Positions 1 to 13,385 are shown, counted from the first letter of the stretch. The stretch is 64,000 nt of DNA from Terramyces sp. JEL0728 (GCA_027603945.1 JADIIU010000014.1:62001-126000); one strand, 5' to 3'. Made by a program: numbers and translations. The notes: a model not told the origin generated them from the letters alone.

Positions 1-170
1 TTGCGTCCATCACTATTTTTAGTTTTGGAGGTACTTCTATACCCAGGTTCAGCTTCAGCTTCGAGCATTTTTCTATTTCTCGTTTGAGGATCCATAGCGG
101 TATCTCTAACTTTCGCAGAAGGAATGCGTCCATTATTTGTCAGTATGGAAAATCCGTTATAAGAGGGCAT
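1..170 (-). CDS. 5' end of an unidentified gene running off the left edge (partial)
   Basis: An ATG at 170-168 opens a frame on the minus strand that stays free of stops to base 1 (56 codons). The peptide begins MPSYNGFSIL and is rich in charged residues (RNRKMLEAEAEPGYR). I do not recognise the family. It is too short to exclude a chance open frame, and an unspliced intron may lie within it. It would be divergent from the PIG-X gene that starts at 1016. Confidence 0.35.
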   Translation of the reverse strand, partial: MPSYNGFSILTNNGRIPSAKVRDTAMDPQTRNRKMLEAEAEPGYRSTSKTKNSDGR

Positions 171-1015
171 TGATAAAGTGAAAAAGTACGCGTCTCTTTT
201 GCTCAAAAACACCGTTCATTAAGAGATGAAAATTTGTCGTTCGTATTCCCAAATTGATAAATTTCAATAACTAAAAGTATCAAACTAACTAGACAACATT
301 TAACTAATTGAAACTCACCTTAACTCTCCTGTGATTCCTGATGGTATTCTTAAAGTTACAAGACTAAACCTCGATTCTCCCATTCACGTTTGAAGTACTT
401 TGATAAATCAAATCGAAGTAAGGGCCAAAGATGGAAACGGCTTCCCTATGGCTGCAGTACTAGTATTTATAAAATATAAACCAAGAATAGAATTGAACTC
501 ATACTCCATATTGTGTTTATCTTTAAACATCGAACAGTAGAAGCTGCACTTTCAAAACTCCTGCAAAACATAAAGTCATCATGCTTACTATTATGAATAA
601 ACCATTACTTTTAATAGAATGAACTCGGATATATTACTGCGAATAACGGGTCGAACTTGATCTTCGAACGAAATACTTACTGGCAATTGCATCTTTTGAA
701 TATACTCATCCAAAGGATGCATTTGCTAGTCTTTAACATTATCTGTAAGTAGGAAAGAAATAAAAAGTTAATAGTTCATTTCCAAACTGAAGACTTGCCA
801 GTGTACAACAACCATTAACGTGTAGAATGTACAGAATACATTGGATTAGAGTATGTTCAATAGTAGCTATTATTCTTGCGCCGTTAAGTCATCTACTCCA
901 TATAGATTATTCAGTGCCGAGGGATTCACAATAATCTGATTTATGGTAAAGGATCTGACGACATCCAAGCTTTGAACAATGAAGATTTCTGTTGATATTT
1001 TTTCAAAATTTTGAA
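171..1015. other. Intergenic, nothing recognised
   Basis: These 845 bases hold no open frame of useful length and no tRNA-like or repeat structure that I can see. They would contain the promoters of the partial leftward gene and of the rightward PIG-X gene. This is a wide gap for a window in which neighbours are usually under 150 bp apart, so a fast-evolving or multi-exon gene could be hidden here. Confidence 0.4.
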
Positions 1016-2057
1016 ATGGAATCAAAACTCAAACCCCAATTGCAATATCTCGAAATACTGCTGGAGCAAAATATACCCGTCTTTGAGTTCATCTATATTA
1101 CGTCTTCAAATGTGGATTCAAAAATATTATGGCCAATATCTGGATTACATATATCAAGCGATTCAGCTTCTTTGACCGATAGCCAGCTGGAATTATTACA
1201 AAAATACTTTAAATTCACTGATAATGTTGAAAATATCTTATAGTAGGTCGAATTTAGTTCAATTGGAGAAATATTTTATGATTTAATCAAAGGTGCTCTT
1301 CCCAGTAACTCCTTGTTGGGAAATTTACAAGCGAAATCACTAGAAAACTTGAACTTCAAATTTCAGGTTGTTGAAACAGAAAATGATCTGAAGCCAAAGT
1401 TAGAGATAACTATAATATCAGCCTCAATATTGGAGCAGAAGGACACGCAATCAAAGGATATTTTGTCTATAGGAGGAAGTGGATACCATCCAAAATTCAA
1501 TTTCAAAGTTGAAGAAGATTCACAAATATTGATCTATGTTCCTCGTGATTACTTTGTTGATCCTTACGAAATTGAAAAGATAATGTTTGATAGCAGTCTG
1601 GACTTTACTCTCTCTGGAAATGTAGACTTGGAGGTTCCACGTCCGTCCAATGATGCTCGACCGCATATACTGGACCTGGCTGTTCTGGGTTCCAAGCAAT
1701 TCCAAATCCCATTCCACATGAGATACCAGGAACCATCTTCCAGCCATGACCGCATAAATGTAGAAATTATATCGCCCATAGTATACAATATCACCGCAGG
1801 TATTTTAAGCTAAGACAGATCCGTGTGAAGGCAATTTAGTGCCAAGAGCAATTAAAAATCTCATTCATCAAAACGATTTCGGGTGTCTTACATCCGAATT
1901 TATCGGGAAACAGGGCTATATTGCTGTCCCGGTAGGAAATAGAGGAATGGAAAGGAAGGTAGCGCAGTATACTTTCATAAATGCAGTGCTTGGATCACTA
2001 CTGCTAATATTGGTGATGCTTTCGACTCTTAATCGCAATAAATTGAAGATTGATTAG
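1016..2057 (+). CDS. PIGX: PIG-X/PBN1-like subunit of GPI mannosyltransferase I
   Basis: Exons 1016-1225, 1247-1799 and 1819-2057; introns of 21 and 19 nt; 333 aa. In known members this ER membrane protein stabilises the PIG-M mannosyltransferase that adds the first mannose to GPI anchors. Seen here: the beta-rich lumenal domain with the family hallmark IPFHMRYQEP (about residue 230), then a single C-terminal hydrophobic helix (FINAVLGSLLLILVMLSTL) followed by a short basic cytosolic tail. The ATG at 1016 is the first in frame; an upstream in-frame stop lies at 980. The first intron starts GTTGAA and ends TAGTAG; it removes two consecutive in-frame stops. The fit to the PBN1/PIG-X family is by motif and topology; sequence in this family is always weakly conserved. 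Confidence 0.75.
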
Positions 2058-2165
2058 CTTTTTGAAGTTCATTTCTGTGCCGAGCACTGATTGTGGAACT
2101 CAAATGTAAAACTATTACCGGATAGAACTTTGTCGTATATTACTTCTAGTTTATTTGGAACAAGG

Positions 2166-5147
<2,982 letters not shown>

Positions 5148-5213
5148 TTCTCTTCTAGAGTCTCAGGATTGAAGTTTAAGAAGCCACAAATTTTTCAGCC
5201 AAAAATTGCCAAA

Positions 5214-6154
5214 ATGGATATTATACAAATCGTTTTGCAAACAGTGATTCTGCTGAACCTGTCCGTATTAATACTAGGATTAGGAGTGCTTCATGGGATC
5301 TTTCGTGTATTAGGGTTAATGGATTTTTCTAACCCATTAAAATACACCAAATTTCCCCTGTGGTTTGAAAGAACCTGTACCGCAATTGTTCTCAAGATAT
5401 TCCCAAGTGAAGCACATTGGCGGGGTAGAAAACCTAAAGCTGGAGAAAAGACTCTGTTTATCCTGAATCACCAAGTTACAGGTAACTTAATTGTTAACTA
5501 GGGATCGATTCCGCAGTGGTGTTTGCTTATATATACGCAACGACGGGGATTTGGCCAAGGGCTCTTGGGGATCGCTGCCATTTTCTGATTCCAATCTGGG
5601 GACACATCTTGCATCTGTTTGGAGCATTCCTTGGTGATCGTGCTTTGTGTGAACAGGTGATGAGCACCGGCTCTCCATTAGTTATCTTCCCTGGTGGTGG
5701 TGATGAAGTCTTACGAAAAAAATCCGTCCCAAAATATTCGTAATCATCTTGTGATTTTAGGTTACAATGGAAGCAAAGAAAAGGGTTTGCCCAGCTTGCG
5801 CTCAAATATGGATACACCATAGTGCCAGTGTCAGCAGTGGGGTTTGACGACATGTTTTATCATTGGCTGGATGTTAGAGTTGGCTACTTTGCTTATCTAG
5901 TTGGCGATAAGAGAACTGATTTCACCTGTCCAATACTGATTCCAAATTTCCAATTCCAAAAGATCTATGTTTCATTTGGACAGCCTGTTGAGACTCAACA
6001 GGATCAGGCACATTGGCAAAAACTGGAAATTGTGGAAAAAGTTCGAGACCAAACCAAATTGGCGGTTGAGGATGGCATTCAATACGGATTAAATAAGCGC
6101 AAATCTGATCCAAACAGATTTGTCTTTAAATTTTTAAAACCAAAAAGCGAATAA
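5214..6154 (+). CDS. TMEM68/DGAT2-like glycerolipid acyltransferase
   Basis: Exons 5214-5481, 5502-5739, 5761-6154 (299 aa; introns 20 and 21 nt). An N-terminal membrane segment (residues ~5-28) is followed by an acyltransferase core: NHQVTGID, the His/Asp catalytic pair in the wider HxxxxxD spacing I associate with TMEM68-type enzymes, then [12 protein letters not shown] and the acceptor-binding block [10 protein letters not shown], then [15 protein letters not shown]. These features place it with ER acyltransferases making diacylglycerol, triacylglycerol or related lipids; the exact substrate cannot be read from sequence. The open frame extends upstream of 5214 only with a TTG, so the ATG at 5214 is used. 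It faces ARPC2 tail-to-tail with 14 bp between stop codons. Confidence 0.85.
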
Positions 6155-6168
6155 ACCTGAATATTTTA

Positions 6169-7159
6169 TTAAGATCTTTTAAAGGTCTTTCCACTAAAGT
6201 TAAAGATAAATACCTTGCGGTTTTCGCTTCGCCAGCTTTCTCTGGCTTTGCACGATTCAAGACTTTCAAGAAAGAGTCAACTCTAGCGCGCATTCTAGAG
6301 TGCATATAAGCCTTTGAGGCTTTGATGTGATAATGGAAGTAGTCTCTAAACATTTGAATCTTTGAAATACAATCGTATGCTGCTTGGCCCTGGAAATGGC
6401 GAGGGAAAAGGACTAGGGTTAATTGAAAGGTACCAAAAGTAATATATCCGACAGATTCGGAATCCTTTAAGTTTAATCCGCGAAGTTCGAGAGGAGGTTC
6501 TCTTTGAGAGTACAGGACTTGTGGGGCAGTTTGTATGGCTGGCAGTCTTCTTGCGTCAACAAATTCCTTGGATTAATATAAAGATACTTGCAAAAACACC
6601 TTTCCGTAAATCCTGTCGGTTTCATCCTTGAATTCGGTTGAAAATATCACGGTAACACGGTCAGGTAGGGCTTTAATATAAATCGCTTCGTTGATGCGGT
6701 ACGGGATTGCCATTAATGACGATTCTTGTTGTTGCTGCTGAGCTGCAAATGCGACTTCAAACGGTGCAGCAAGTGCATTTCTCTTCAATAGCGAGCATGC
6801 TTTGATAAGAGGTTCTAGGGTTATTTAGAGCTATACCGACATCTGCAGGTAGGGTTTGCAGATCGATACTGAGCGTAACATCGTATCCAGCTTCTGGGGT
6901 AGGTTGATAGTAACTTCCATATTCTCTTGCCAACACTTGCGATGCCCCAGATTGTTCAAGTTCCTTAAAACAAATCATTGCCATTGATATTAACAACAGG
7001 TTTTTGTTTTCGCTGTTGGAAATTCGAAATGTTACTCCATCAAAATCGGCTAGAACAGAAATCCCTTTGTCGGCATCACTATATTAATAACAAGTACCTC
7101 CTCAATTTTTCTCGAAGTACTTCTTCAATGATCTTACTGCCTGGTTCTAAAATAATCAT
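6169..7159 (-). CDS. ARPC2: Arp2/3 complex subunit 2 (p34-Arc)
   Basis: Exons from the start: 7159-7098, 7078-6837, 6814-6588, 6566-6434, 6412-6214, 6193-6169 (295 aa; introns 19-22 nt). ARPC2 pairs with ARPC4 to form the core of the actin-nucleating Arp2/3 complex. Diagnostic stretches: [15 protein letters not shown] at the N-terminus, [35 protein letters not shown], and near the C-terminus [20 protein letters not shown] plus [12 protein letters not shown], ending SGKTFKRS. Length equals the usual ~300 aa. The intron at 6413-6433 is 21 nt with no in-frame stop, so unspliced RNA would encode a 7-residue insertion. The last exon has only 25 coding bases. It lies 62 bp downstream of PRP3 on the same strand. 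Confidence 0.96.
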
Positions 7160-7221
7160 GTTGGATTTTGTAGATTGCTGAAATGGATTGGCGCTAAATT
7201 TTGCAGACACAAAAAAGTTTA

Positions 7222-8863
7222 TTAGAATGCATCATCTACATGAGTTTTTGCTGCGTTCCAGTAGTGTCCAACCCCCATGCCTTCCAGGAACTCCCGCACT
7301 TCATAGTCGGCTTTAAAATGCTTTGTCCTAAAGAACCTGAAATTGTGGGAACTAATTTCACCCTCCCAAATTAGTTTACATTCGTTAGGCAGCCCGTCCT
7401 CTTGCGCCGGACCCTCCTCCCATTTGATCCTACTCATCATCAAATTCTTGTAATGTTTGATACCTTTCGGGCCGCCTTCAACTATAACCAAATTTAAACC
7501 TGGATTGATTATACCGATGCCAGTTAACTTGTACTGCTTTGCATTTAGATTTACCACGTTATTTAATCGTTACCTTTTGACAAATGAAGTTTGTTTTCTA
7601 AATTATTCACCTTGAACACCACGACTTTAACAATTTGGCTGGTATCTTCTTGAAGGTTCCTATCTTTTTTTGCTTTTCGCTCCTCTTCTGTCAACTTGCT
7701 TGATTCAATAAGATCCTTGTGTTTTTGTTTTCGTTCTTCAACCTGTTTGGCCATTTCAGCTTCGATCATAGATGGTGCCAGAATCGCGTCTTGACCAAGG
7801 ACTCTCATGAAGTTTGCCTTTGTAATCTTTGGCTGATCTGCCGGAAGAAGACCCAGCTTTACTTTGTATTGTCGATCTCGCTGTATTTCCATTCGTTTTT
7901 GCCTCCTCAATTTCTTTTGTTCCTAACATTAACCATAGTTACCTTTTTGGTTAACATCATTGGCTTTGGCGGAGGAGCTCCTGGTTCTGCTGGCGGTTCA
8001 ATGGGTATCGGGTGCTGTACAAGATTATTAATTATTTCCTTCAGAGATCCATGTGTGATGACAAAATCTTTATAACTTTCATTGACCAGCTTGGCATCCC
8101 ACCATTCAATTGCAGGCGGTTCTTCATTCTACTTAAATATTTTTTACCCTTAATGCTTTGCTGGACACCAATTCTAGTTCCCTCTCCATCCCAGCCTTCT
8201 TTGCTGATTCTGCAATTTCCTGTTTCAACTTCTCCAATTGTGTCTGAATTAAAAAGATATTACCTCTGTACGCAACTGGTTCGCAATATTAATGTATTTA
8301 CCTGGCTCTGCAAATTTGAAGGTTTTCTTTGTCCTTGATTTCGGAAAGTTTGAGGCTATACTACTGTCAAAGTATGGGTTCTTTGATTGATCCGGCAACT
8401 GTTCGTCCAAATTGATCTCTACTGGTTTAAACAGTGTTGTAGCAGCTTTGGCATCGGTTTGATTGGCTTTCACACTCGAGAGATTCGCTTTAGGTAATGC
8501 AGCTGTATTTCTTCCAATCCTCCCAGCTACTTCTGCTCGTAAAATTGGGTGATATGCTACCTTCAATCCTCCTTTTGCTTTAACCTCTTCGTTATGTACT
8601 TCATTCAAAGCAGCCATCCGGATCTGTTCCTGTTGTTTTTTAGCTTCTCGCTGAGCTTTCAGTGCCATTGCCATTTCTTTCTTTCGCTGGACCTCTTCTT
8701 GATTACTCTTCACATTCTTTGCCGTTGCAGCAATCGCAGCCTTCTTTTGCTTGATTGCTTCAAGGGTCTCTATTAGCGACTTTTTTACTTTATCCAAATC
8801 ATCCAATCGTGGTCTCTTTCTGTTTTCATCTTCCTCCTCCAAATCCCTTTTTTTATTCTCCAT
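7222..8863 (-). CDS. PRP3: U4/U6 snRNP splicing factor Prp3
   Basis: Exons from the start: 8863-8264, 8243-8148, 8128-7943, 7922-7574, 7553-7222 (520 aa). Prp3 binds U4/U6 snRNA in the tri-snRNP. Recognised: NPYFD and TKKTFKF, then EIEWWD-like AIEWWDAKLV, LVQHPIPIEPP, LTKKEQKKLRRQKR, ITKANFMRVLGQDAI, and the C-terminal DUF1115 domain with NLVIVEGGPKGIKHYKNLMM and IKWEEG. The basic, Lys/Glu-rich N-terminus is normal. The last intron (7554-7573) can only restore the frame as 20 nt ending in GG rather than AG; see findings. The start codon is 23 bp from that of SYO1 on the other strand. A splicing factor with an apparently non-AG intron is a notable coincidence. Confidence 0.95.
7554..7573 (-). 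other. Apparent GT-GG intron of 20 nt in PRP3
   Basis: Frame and family alignment (LHLSK joined to VNLNAKQYKLTG) require removal of exactly 20 nt beginning GTAACGATTAAAT and ending CGTGG. Every AG within reach breaks the frame. Unspliced reading meets TAA within the intron and would delete the C-terminal domain. Confidence 0.65.
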
Positions 8864-8886
8864 ATTTTTTTTTGTCTTGAAATTGA
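8864..8886. promoter_or_regulatory. 23-bp bidirectional start region PRP3/SYO1
   Basis: The ATG of PRP3 (minus) and the ATG of SYO1 (plus) are separated by 23 bases consisting of a T run and GTCTTGAAATTGA. Either the two 5' leaders overlap or transcripts are almost leaderless. There is no room for two separate core promoters. Confidence 0.7.
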
Positions 8887-10845
8887 ATGGGGAAAAGAAA
8901 GAATAAGGACAAGAAAAAGGAAAAACAACAGAGTGGTAGTAATGAAAAACTTCCAGTTTTATCGACGCTAGCGACAGGAGAAATCGAGGATCGTACCTGG
9001 GCAGCAACGGCAATCTCAAATATCGTCCAAGATGAAGAAAATGCCAAACAATTGATGGCGGCAGGTGTAATCAATGCATTATTAGCTGCTATTAAGGAAA
9101 GTAGCAATAGGCTGGTTTTGGAAAGTGTTGGAGCGCTTCGAAATGTTTTGTCTGTTGTTGGCGAAACTGCCTGTCAAGAATGTATTGAAAAACAAGGGCT
9201 TTTGTCGATTCTTTCTTTGATGCCAAAGGTTCTCATATGTTAATCCTAGTTGGTTACAGAATTGGAAAATTTGTCGTTGTGCCAGCCTCCAGATCCCAAA
9301 AAACCAGACAACTACTATGATTGTTTTATGATGGCTGAGCACATCCTTTCATGTCTCTGGAGTTTAGCAGAGTGCTCTGATAATGCGGTTGATTATCTTA
9401 CTACCGCCACTATGGTTGGATTCCTATTCAACCTGTGGAGTGTAGAGGATTGTCCTCCTGCCCTACAAAGAATCATTGGTAAGTGCGGTTTGATGGTAGC
9501 GCAGTACATGAATACCATTTCTGAAGAAAATAGCAAACTACAAAAAATATTTGCATCAAACTCAGAATATGTCTCCAAACTATTTAATTTATTGCAGAAC
9601 CACCAATCTGTAGAAATCAGGTTGCTTGCTGGGTCAATCTTACATAATATCAAGCAAGAAATGGATGGGTTATACGAATATATACTTTCAACAATAGTCC
9701 AAGTATTAGATTATGATATACAAAGCAAAATTTCGTACATGGATACTGCAGGCAAAGAGGTTGATTTGGTAGATATGAATTAATCAAGGCAATGGCCAAA
9801 CTTCCAATGAATGCACAAGTGCAACAAATCGGGGACATGGATCTTGTAAAGCCTGAAAACAAGAACACAGTAAATATGATTAACCAAAGGAATTCATGTC
9901 AAACATAGTTGGTGAATTGAGAATTATACAGCTCGCATTAGAAATCCTCACCAATATTTATTCAGAAGAGATTCAAGAAGTAGATGATATGGAAGCAGAC
10001 GAGGATCACATGGAGGTTGTGGAGCAAAATGAAAATTCCAGTTACTTGGGCAATGTGCTGGATGAAAAACGTTTGGTGAATAGAATTGTGTCATTCACAT
10101 TGACTAGAATACCGGATTTGAAGCATGATTCGTGCAAGGAATTCAATTCTGAAGTAAATCAAATTTATTCAAAGCATTTCTCCTGTTTGAATAATATTTT
10201 TTTGAATGCGTTTGGAAACAGCTGGATAAGGAATAATGCTGCCGACGCAAAGGCTCTATGGAGTACGTATATCCGGCTGGCAATAGAACTGTCGGTATTG
10301 GAAGAACCTCCTTTGGAATATATTGACAATTTAGTAACTTGCGTCTGGTCTGTTGCAAGAGCATTCAAAGCTTGCGATATCGAGCTATCCCTTGACGATT
10401 CACAAGCAAAATGGTTGGTCAATGCTGCAGATATTGACTCTTCTGCTCCAGAAAGCTTGAAATTAAAATTGGTTGGAATATTAGGGTTGATTGCACAGAA
10501 TAAGAACCAGATCCCAGCAAATAAGGTACCCTGATATTAATGCAGTTTATTGGCGAATGGATTATGGGGCAAATAAAAAAGGCAAACAACGTTGAAATCC
10601 TGGTAGAGCTTTTGAATGCAGTTTTCGACATATATGGCGACAATTTTGACTACAATTATCCAGTATATGTGAAATTGAGTTTTAATTCAATTTTGAAATC
10701 TGCCCTTCCAAACATCAGGGTCCAAGTAAAGTCTGTCGACAAAAGAAGCAACTTTTCATTGCGCGCACATGGCGATGAATGCTTGCTCAACCTCACCAAT
10801 TTCATCAAGTACAAGGACGATGAAGCAAAGTCGCTCTCAAAATAA
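8887..10845 (+). CDS. SYO1: Symportin Syo1 / HEATR3, ribosomal protein import chaperone
   Basis: Exons 8887-9228, 9250-9768, 9789-9869, 9890-10525, 10546-10845 (625 aa; introns 20-21 nt). In yeast Syo1 carries Rpl5 and Rpl11 together into the nucleus for 5S RNP assembly. Seen: basic start MGKRKNKDKKKEK (localisation signal), ARM/HEAT repeats such as TWAATAISNIVQDEENAKQL and RLVLESVGALRNVLSVVG, an acidic loop EVDDMEADEDHMEVVEQNE that matches the acidic Rpl11-binding loop of the family, and the characteristic end AVFDIYGDNFDYNYPVYV with VDKR and FIKYKDDEA. All four introns are phase 0. It ends 83 bp before the elongase gene on the same strand. Confidence 0.88.
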
Positions 10846-10928
10846 ATATATTGCAATCTATCTGGCTTGTGGCTGTTTAGGCTGTCTTTATCAATTTCTG
10901 ATTTTGATCACTGGAAAATCTTTTCACC

Positions 10929-11963
10929 ATGGAGGCGATCTACAAAGAATCGTTGTTGTTTTTGCAAGACTTTATAGATAAGCAACTCCTAGTTCCTTCC
11001 ACTCGCTCCAGATTTTCAGTTATTGTGGATACAAGACTTTGGGATTGGAATCAACTGTCCCAGTATCACAATTTCAAATGGGATGTTGCTAGAACCCCAT
11101 TGGCTAGTTTAGGGGTATTCCGTGAATAATGATAGGTTATCACTGTTACTTGGGCGATTTATTTCTCCACTATACTTTTGTTGAAAGCATTCATGGCAAA
11201 TCGCGAGCCATTCAAGTTGCTTTGGATTACTGCTTTCCATAACCTCTTGCTGTGCGCCGAATCATTTTTCATGTTTGTAGTGGGTATCTACGTAGTGTGG
11301 GAAAAATACAATGTAAGCTTGAATTAACTTGGAATGAACCACTTGGTGAACTTTTCTGCACCAACAGTCGCGCAACCACAGATGGATTATTCTCATGGAT
11401 CATGTACATGTACTACTTGAGCAAGTTCCCTGAATTGCTTGATACTGCTATTTTGATTTTGAAAAAGGTAGTTCCATTCTGACTTTGAAAAACGTTATTT
11501 TCCTCCACTGGTACCACCACGCCATTGTCATGCTAATGGTGTGGGCTTGGATGGAATTCAACATTCCATTTGGAATCTTTGGGCTGATCTTGAATACCGG
11601 TATTCATGTTTTGATGTATTGGTACTACTTTGCCAGTTCGTTTGGCTGGAATGTATGGTACAAGGTAGATTTATTATAACGTAGAAATACATTACCACTG
11701 CGCAAATTGTTCAATTCATTACTTCGTTTGTAATGTCAATTCCTTACATCTACTATGCAAAGTTAAACGACTGCGGGGGATGGAACGCATACTACTTTTC
11801 AATGGCTGTTAGCGGATCTTTCTTGATATTGTTTGTCAATTTCTATCGCAAATCCTATTTGAAGAAGCCAAAAGCTGTTGAAAAGAAGGAAGAAAAGAAG
11901 GAAAGAAAGAACTACTCACCAAGTGCTTCTCCAAGAGCAAAACGCACTCCAAAGAAAAAGTAA
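10929..11963 (+). CDS. ELO-family very-long-chain fatty acid elongase
   Basis: Exons 10929-11114, 11136-11312, 11333-11467, 11488-11664, 11685-11963 (317 aa). The enzyme condenses malonyl-CoA with acyl-CoA in the ER. Seen: several membrane helices, SKFPELLDTAILILKKK, the catalytic histidine box FLHWYHH, NTGIHVLMYWYYF, KKYITTAQIVQF, and a Lys-rich C-terminal tail ending KRTPKKK suited to ER retention. Two of its four introns lack AG: 11313-11332 must end GG and 11468-11487 must end TG for the conserved order EKYN-NEPLGELF and LKK-KNVIFLHWYHH to be read. Both removals restore frame and family match. Substrate chain length cannot be told. Confidence 0.93.
11313..11332 (+). other. Apparent GT-GG intron of 20 nt in the elongase gene
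   Basis: Starts GTAAGC, contains TTAAC, ends TTGG. The next possible AG lies tens of bases away and would delete conserved residues. Reading through meets TAA. Confidence 0.65.
11468..11487 (+). other. Apparent GT-TG intron of 20 nt in the elongase gene
   Basis: Starts GTAGTTCC, contains CTGAC, ends TTTG. Excision joins ILILKK to KNVIFLHWYHH, the standard ELO sequence. The only AG inside is at the fourth base. A short direct repeat (TTTGAAAAA) flanks it, but no window set by that repeat gives GT-AG ends. Confidence 0.6.
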
Positions 11964-12067
11964 CTTTATAAAGTAATTCAATGGCATTCAGGTGCGCCGC
12001 TGATTTGTTCAATTTCAGAATAATCTTCCCGTGAAATGAGTTGATTTAAAACAAAAACTGCTGACCA

Positions 12068-12456
12068 CTACTCCCTTTTTTTATTATAGTTGCGGTCTCC
12101 TCTTCCACGATTATCACGACCTCCTCTTCCTCTTTGATTTCTGTCGTTTGATCGCTTTTGATATCCACCTTGCTGTGCTGCCCTCTCTTGTTCAATTCTG
12201 ACGTTATCTACAATTTTATCCGGAATACGCAAGTATTTAATTGTGTTTCCTCGGATATAGATTTCTGGAATCCTTTGAAACTTTTCTCCATCTTTCGATG
12301 TGAAAATAACTTCCTTCAAAATGATATTCATCCACGCATCGCAAGTTATCAAATGTCCATTATAAGAATCCCCTATATTAGCGCGAATGTACCATTTTTA
12401 AGCTCCACAAGCACTGTACTCGCTAACGCTGCATTTAATAAGCTCAAGGGTAACAT
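12068..12456 (-). CDS. LSM4: Sm-like protein Lsm4
   Basis: Exons 12456-12393 and 12372-12068 (122 aa; intron 20 nt). Lsm4 is part of the Lsm1-7 (mRNA decay) and Lsm2-8 (U6 snRNA) rings. Start [10 protein letters not shown], Sm1 motif [23 protein letters not shown], Sm2 region [15 protein letters not shown] with the Lsm4-specific ending, then a Gly/Arg/Asn-rich tail ([15 protein letters not shown]) as in other fungal Lsm4. It faces the elongase gene tail-to-tail with 104 bp between stops, and is divergent from RPS13 across 336 bp. Confidence 0.96.
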
Positions 12457-12792
12457 TGCTGATCTGGTTTTTTCTTTTCGAGATGTCAAATTCTTTAGGG
12501 CTGGGTTCTCAATTGGTTGCAGCACAACGACTCTGGAAACTCTCGATGGAACATGATTGATTTAATGGATGTCCCATTTGAATTTACAGATAATAACATC
12601 AGAAATCATAGTGTATAGGACAGGATAGGAACTATGCTCAGCGAGAATCACACTGCCCAACTGCAGATAAACTCTTTACCACCTAGCAGTAATTTCTATT
12701 TTCAACTCTAGTGGTTTTCAGGTTAGGGTTAGGGCTATTTTTTTTTCATTTGGATTTTTCAACTCGTACTTTCTTTACACTAACTATTCAAA
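12457..12792. promoter_or_regulatory. LSM4-RPS13 divergent intergenic region with telomere-like repeat
   Basis: No gene is seen in these 336 bases. At 12721-12734 lies GGTTAGGGTTAGGG, two and a half copies of the TTAGGG telomere unit, about 60 bp before the RPS13 start and followed by a T-rich tract. In other fungi telo-box sites of this kind in ribosomal-protein promoters bind Tbf1-class factors; that role is inferred here. Confidence 0.55.
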
Positions 12793-13385
12793 ATGGGTCG
12801 TATGCATGCACCAGGAAAGGGTATTTCATCCTCAGCTTTACCATATCGTCGCACTCCAGCTCCATGGATGAAAACTACAGCTGCTGAAGTTGTTGACCAA
12901 ATTTGCAAATTAGCAAAGAAAGGTCTTACTCCATCACAAATTGGTGTTGTGTTAAGGTTCATTCGATTTTAACAGCTAGAGATTCTCAAGGTGTTGCACA
13001 AGTCAAATCCATTACCGGAAACAAGATTTTGCGTATTCTTAAATCAAGCGGTTTGGGCCCTGAAATCCCAGAAGATCTTTACCAATTGATTAAGAAGGCA
13101 GTTCAAGTCCGTAAACATTTGGAACGTAACCGCAAAGATATGGATGGAAAATTCCGTTTGATTCTCATTGAATCCAGAATTCACCGTATCGCTCGTTACT
13201 ACAAGACTGTTGGACAACTCCCACCTAACTGGAAATAGTAAGTGATATATTGGGCACTCGAGAGTTGTGAATTGCATTCAAATGTAAAAGTTTGAATGGG
13301 GTTTATTCATTGATTCTGGGTTGCTGACGACATGTACTAACTCTTGTTTAGTGAATCCGCAACTGCTTCCACCCTTATCTCTTAA
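12793..13385 (+). CDS. RPS13: Small ribosomal subunit protein uS15 (RPS13)
   Basis: Exons 12793-12956, 12980-13237, 13352-13385; 151 aa, the standard length. [52 protein letters not shown] are near-identical to other eukaryotes. The first intron is 23 nt (12957-12979, ends CAGCTAG). The second (13238-13351) is 114 nt with GTAAGT donor, TACTAAC branch point and TTTAG acceptor: the only conventional long intron found in the window. The stop codon lies only 11 codons into the last exon. Codon choice is more biased towards C/T endings (GGT, CGT, TCC) than neighbours, as expected for a highly expressed gene. Confidence 0.98.
13238..13351 (+). other. 114-nt canonical intron of RPS13
   Basis: Donor GTAAGT, branch point TACTAAC 10 bases before the acceptor, acceptor TTTAG. 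Contains a CTGA at 13324 and a GTGATAT near its 5' end that loosely resemble D and C boxes; RPS13 introns host box C/D snoRNAs in animals, but the C-box match here is poor. Confidence 0.85.

Noticed and set aside
7535..7573. A longer intron ending at an ordinary AG in PRP3 instead of the GT-GG one
   Set aside because: The 37- and 40-nt alternatives ending AG put the conserved KQYKLTG block out of frame or delete it.
8549..9019. Long open frames on both strands over the PRP3/SYO1 start region
   Set aside because: They extend past the true start codons into the opposite gene; the extensions translate to low-complexity Phe/Ser-rich sequence with no family match.
12721..12734. TTAGGG repeats as a sign of a chromosome end or internal telomere
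   Set aside because: Only two and a half units, located between two housekeeping genes; a regulatory site is more likely.
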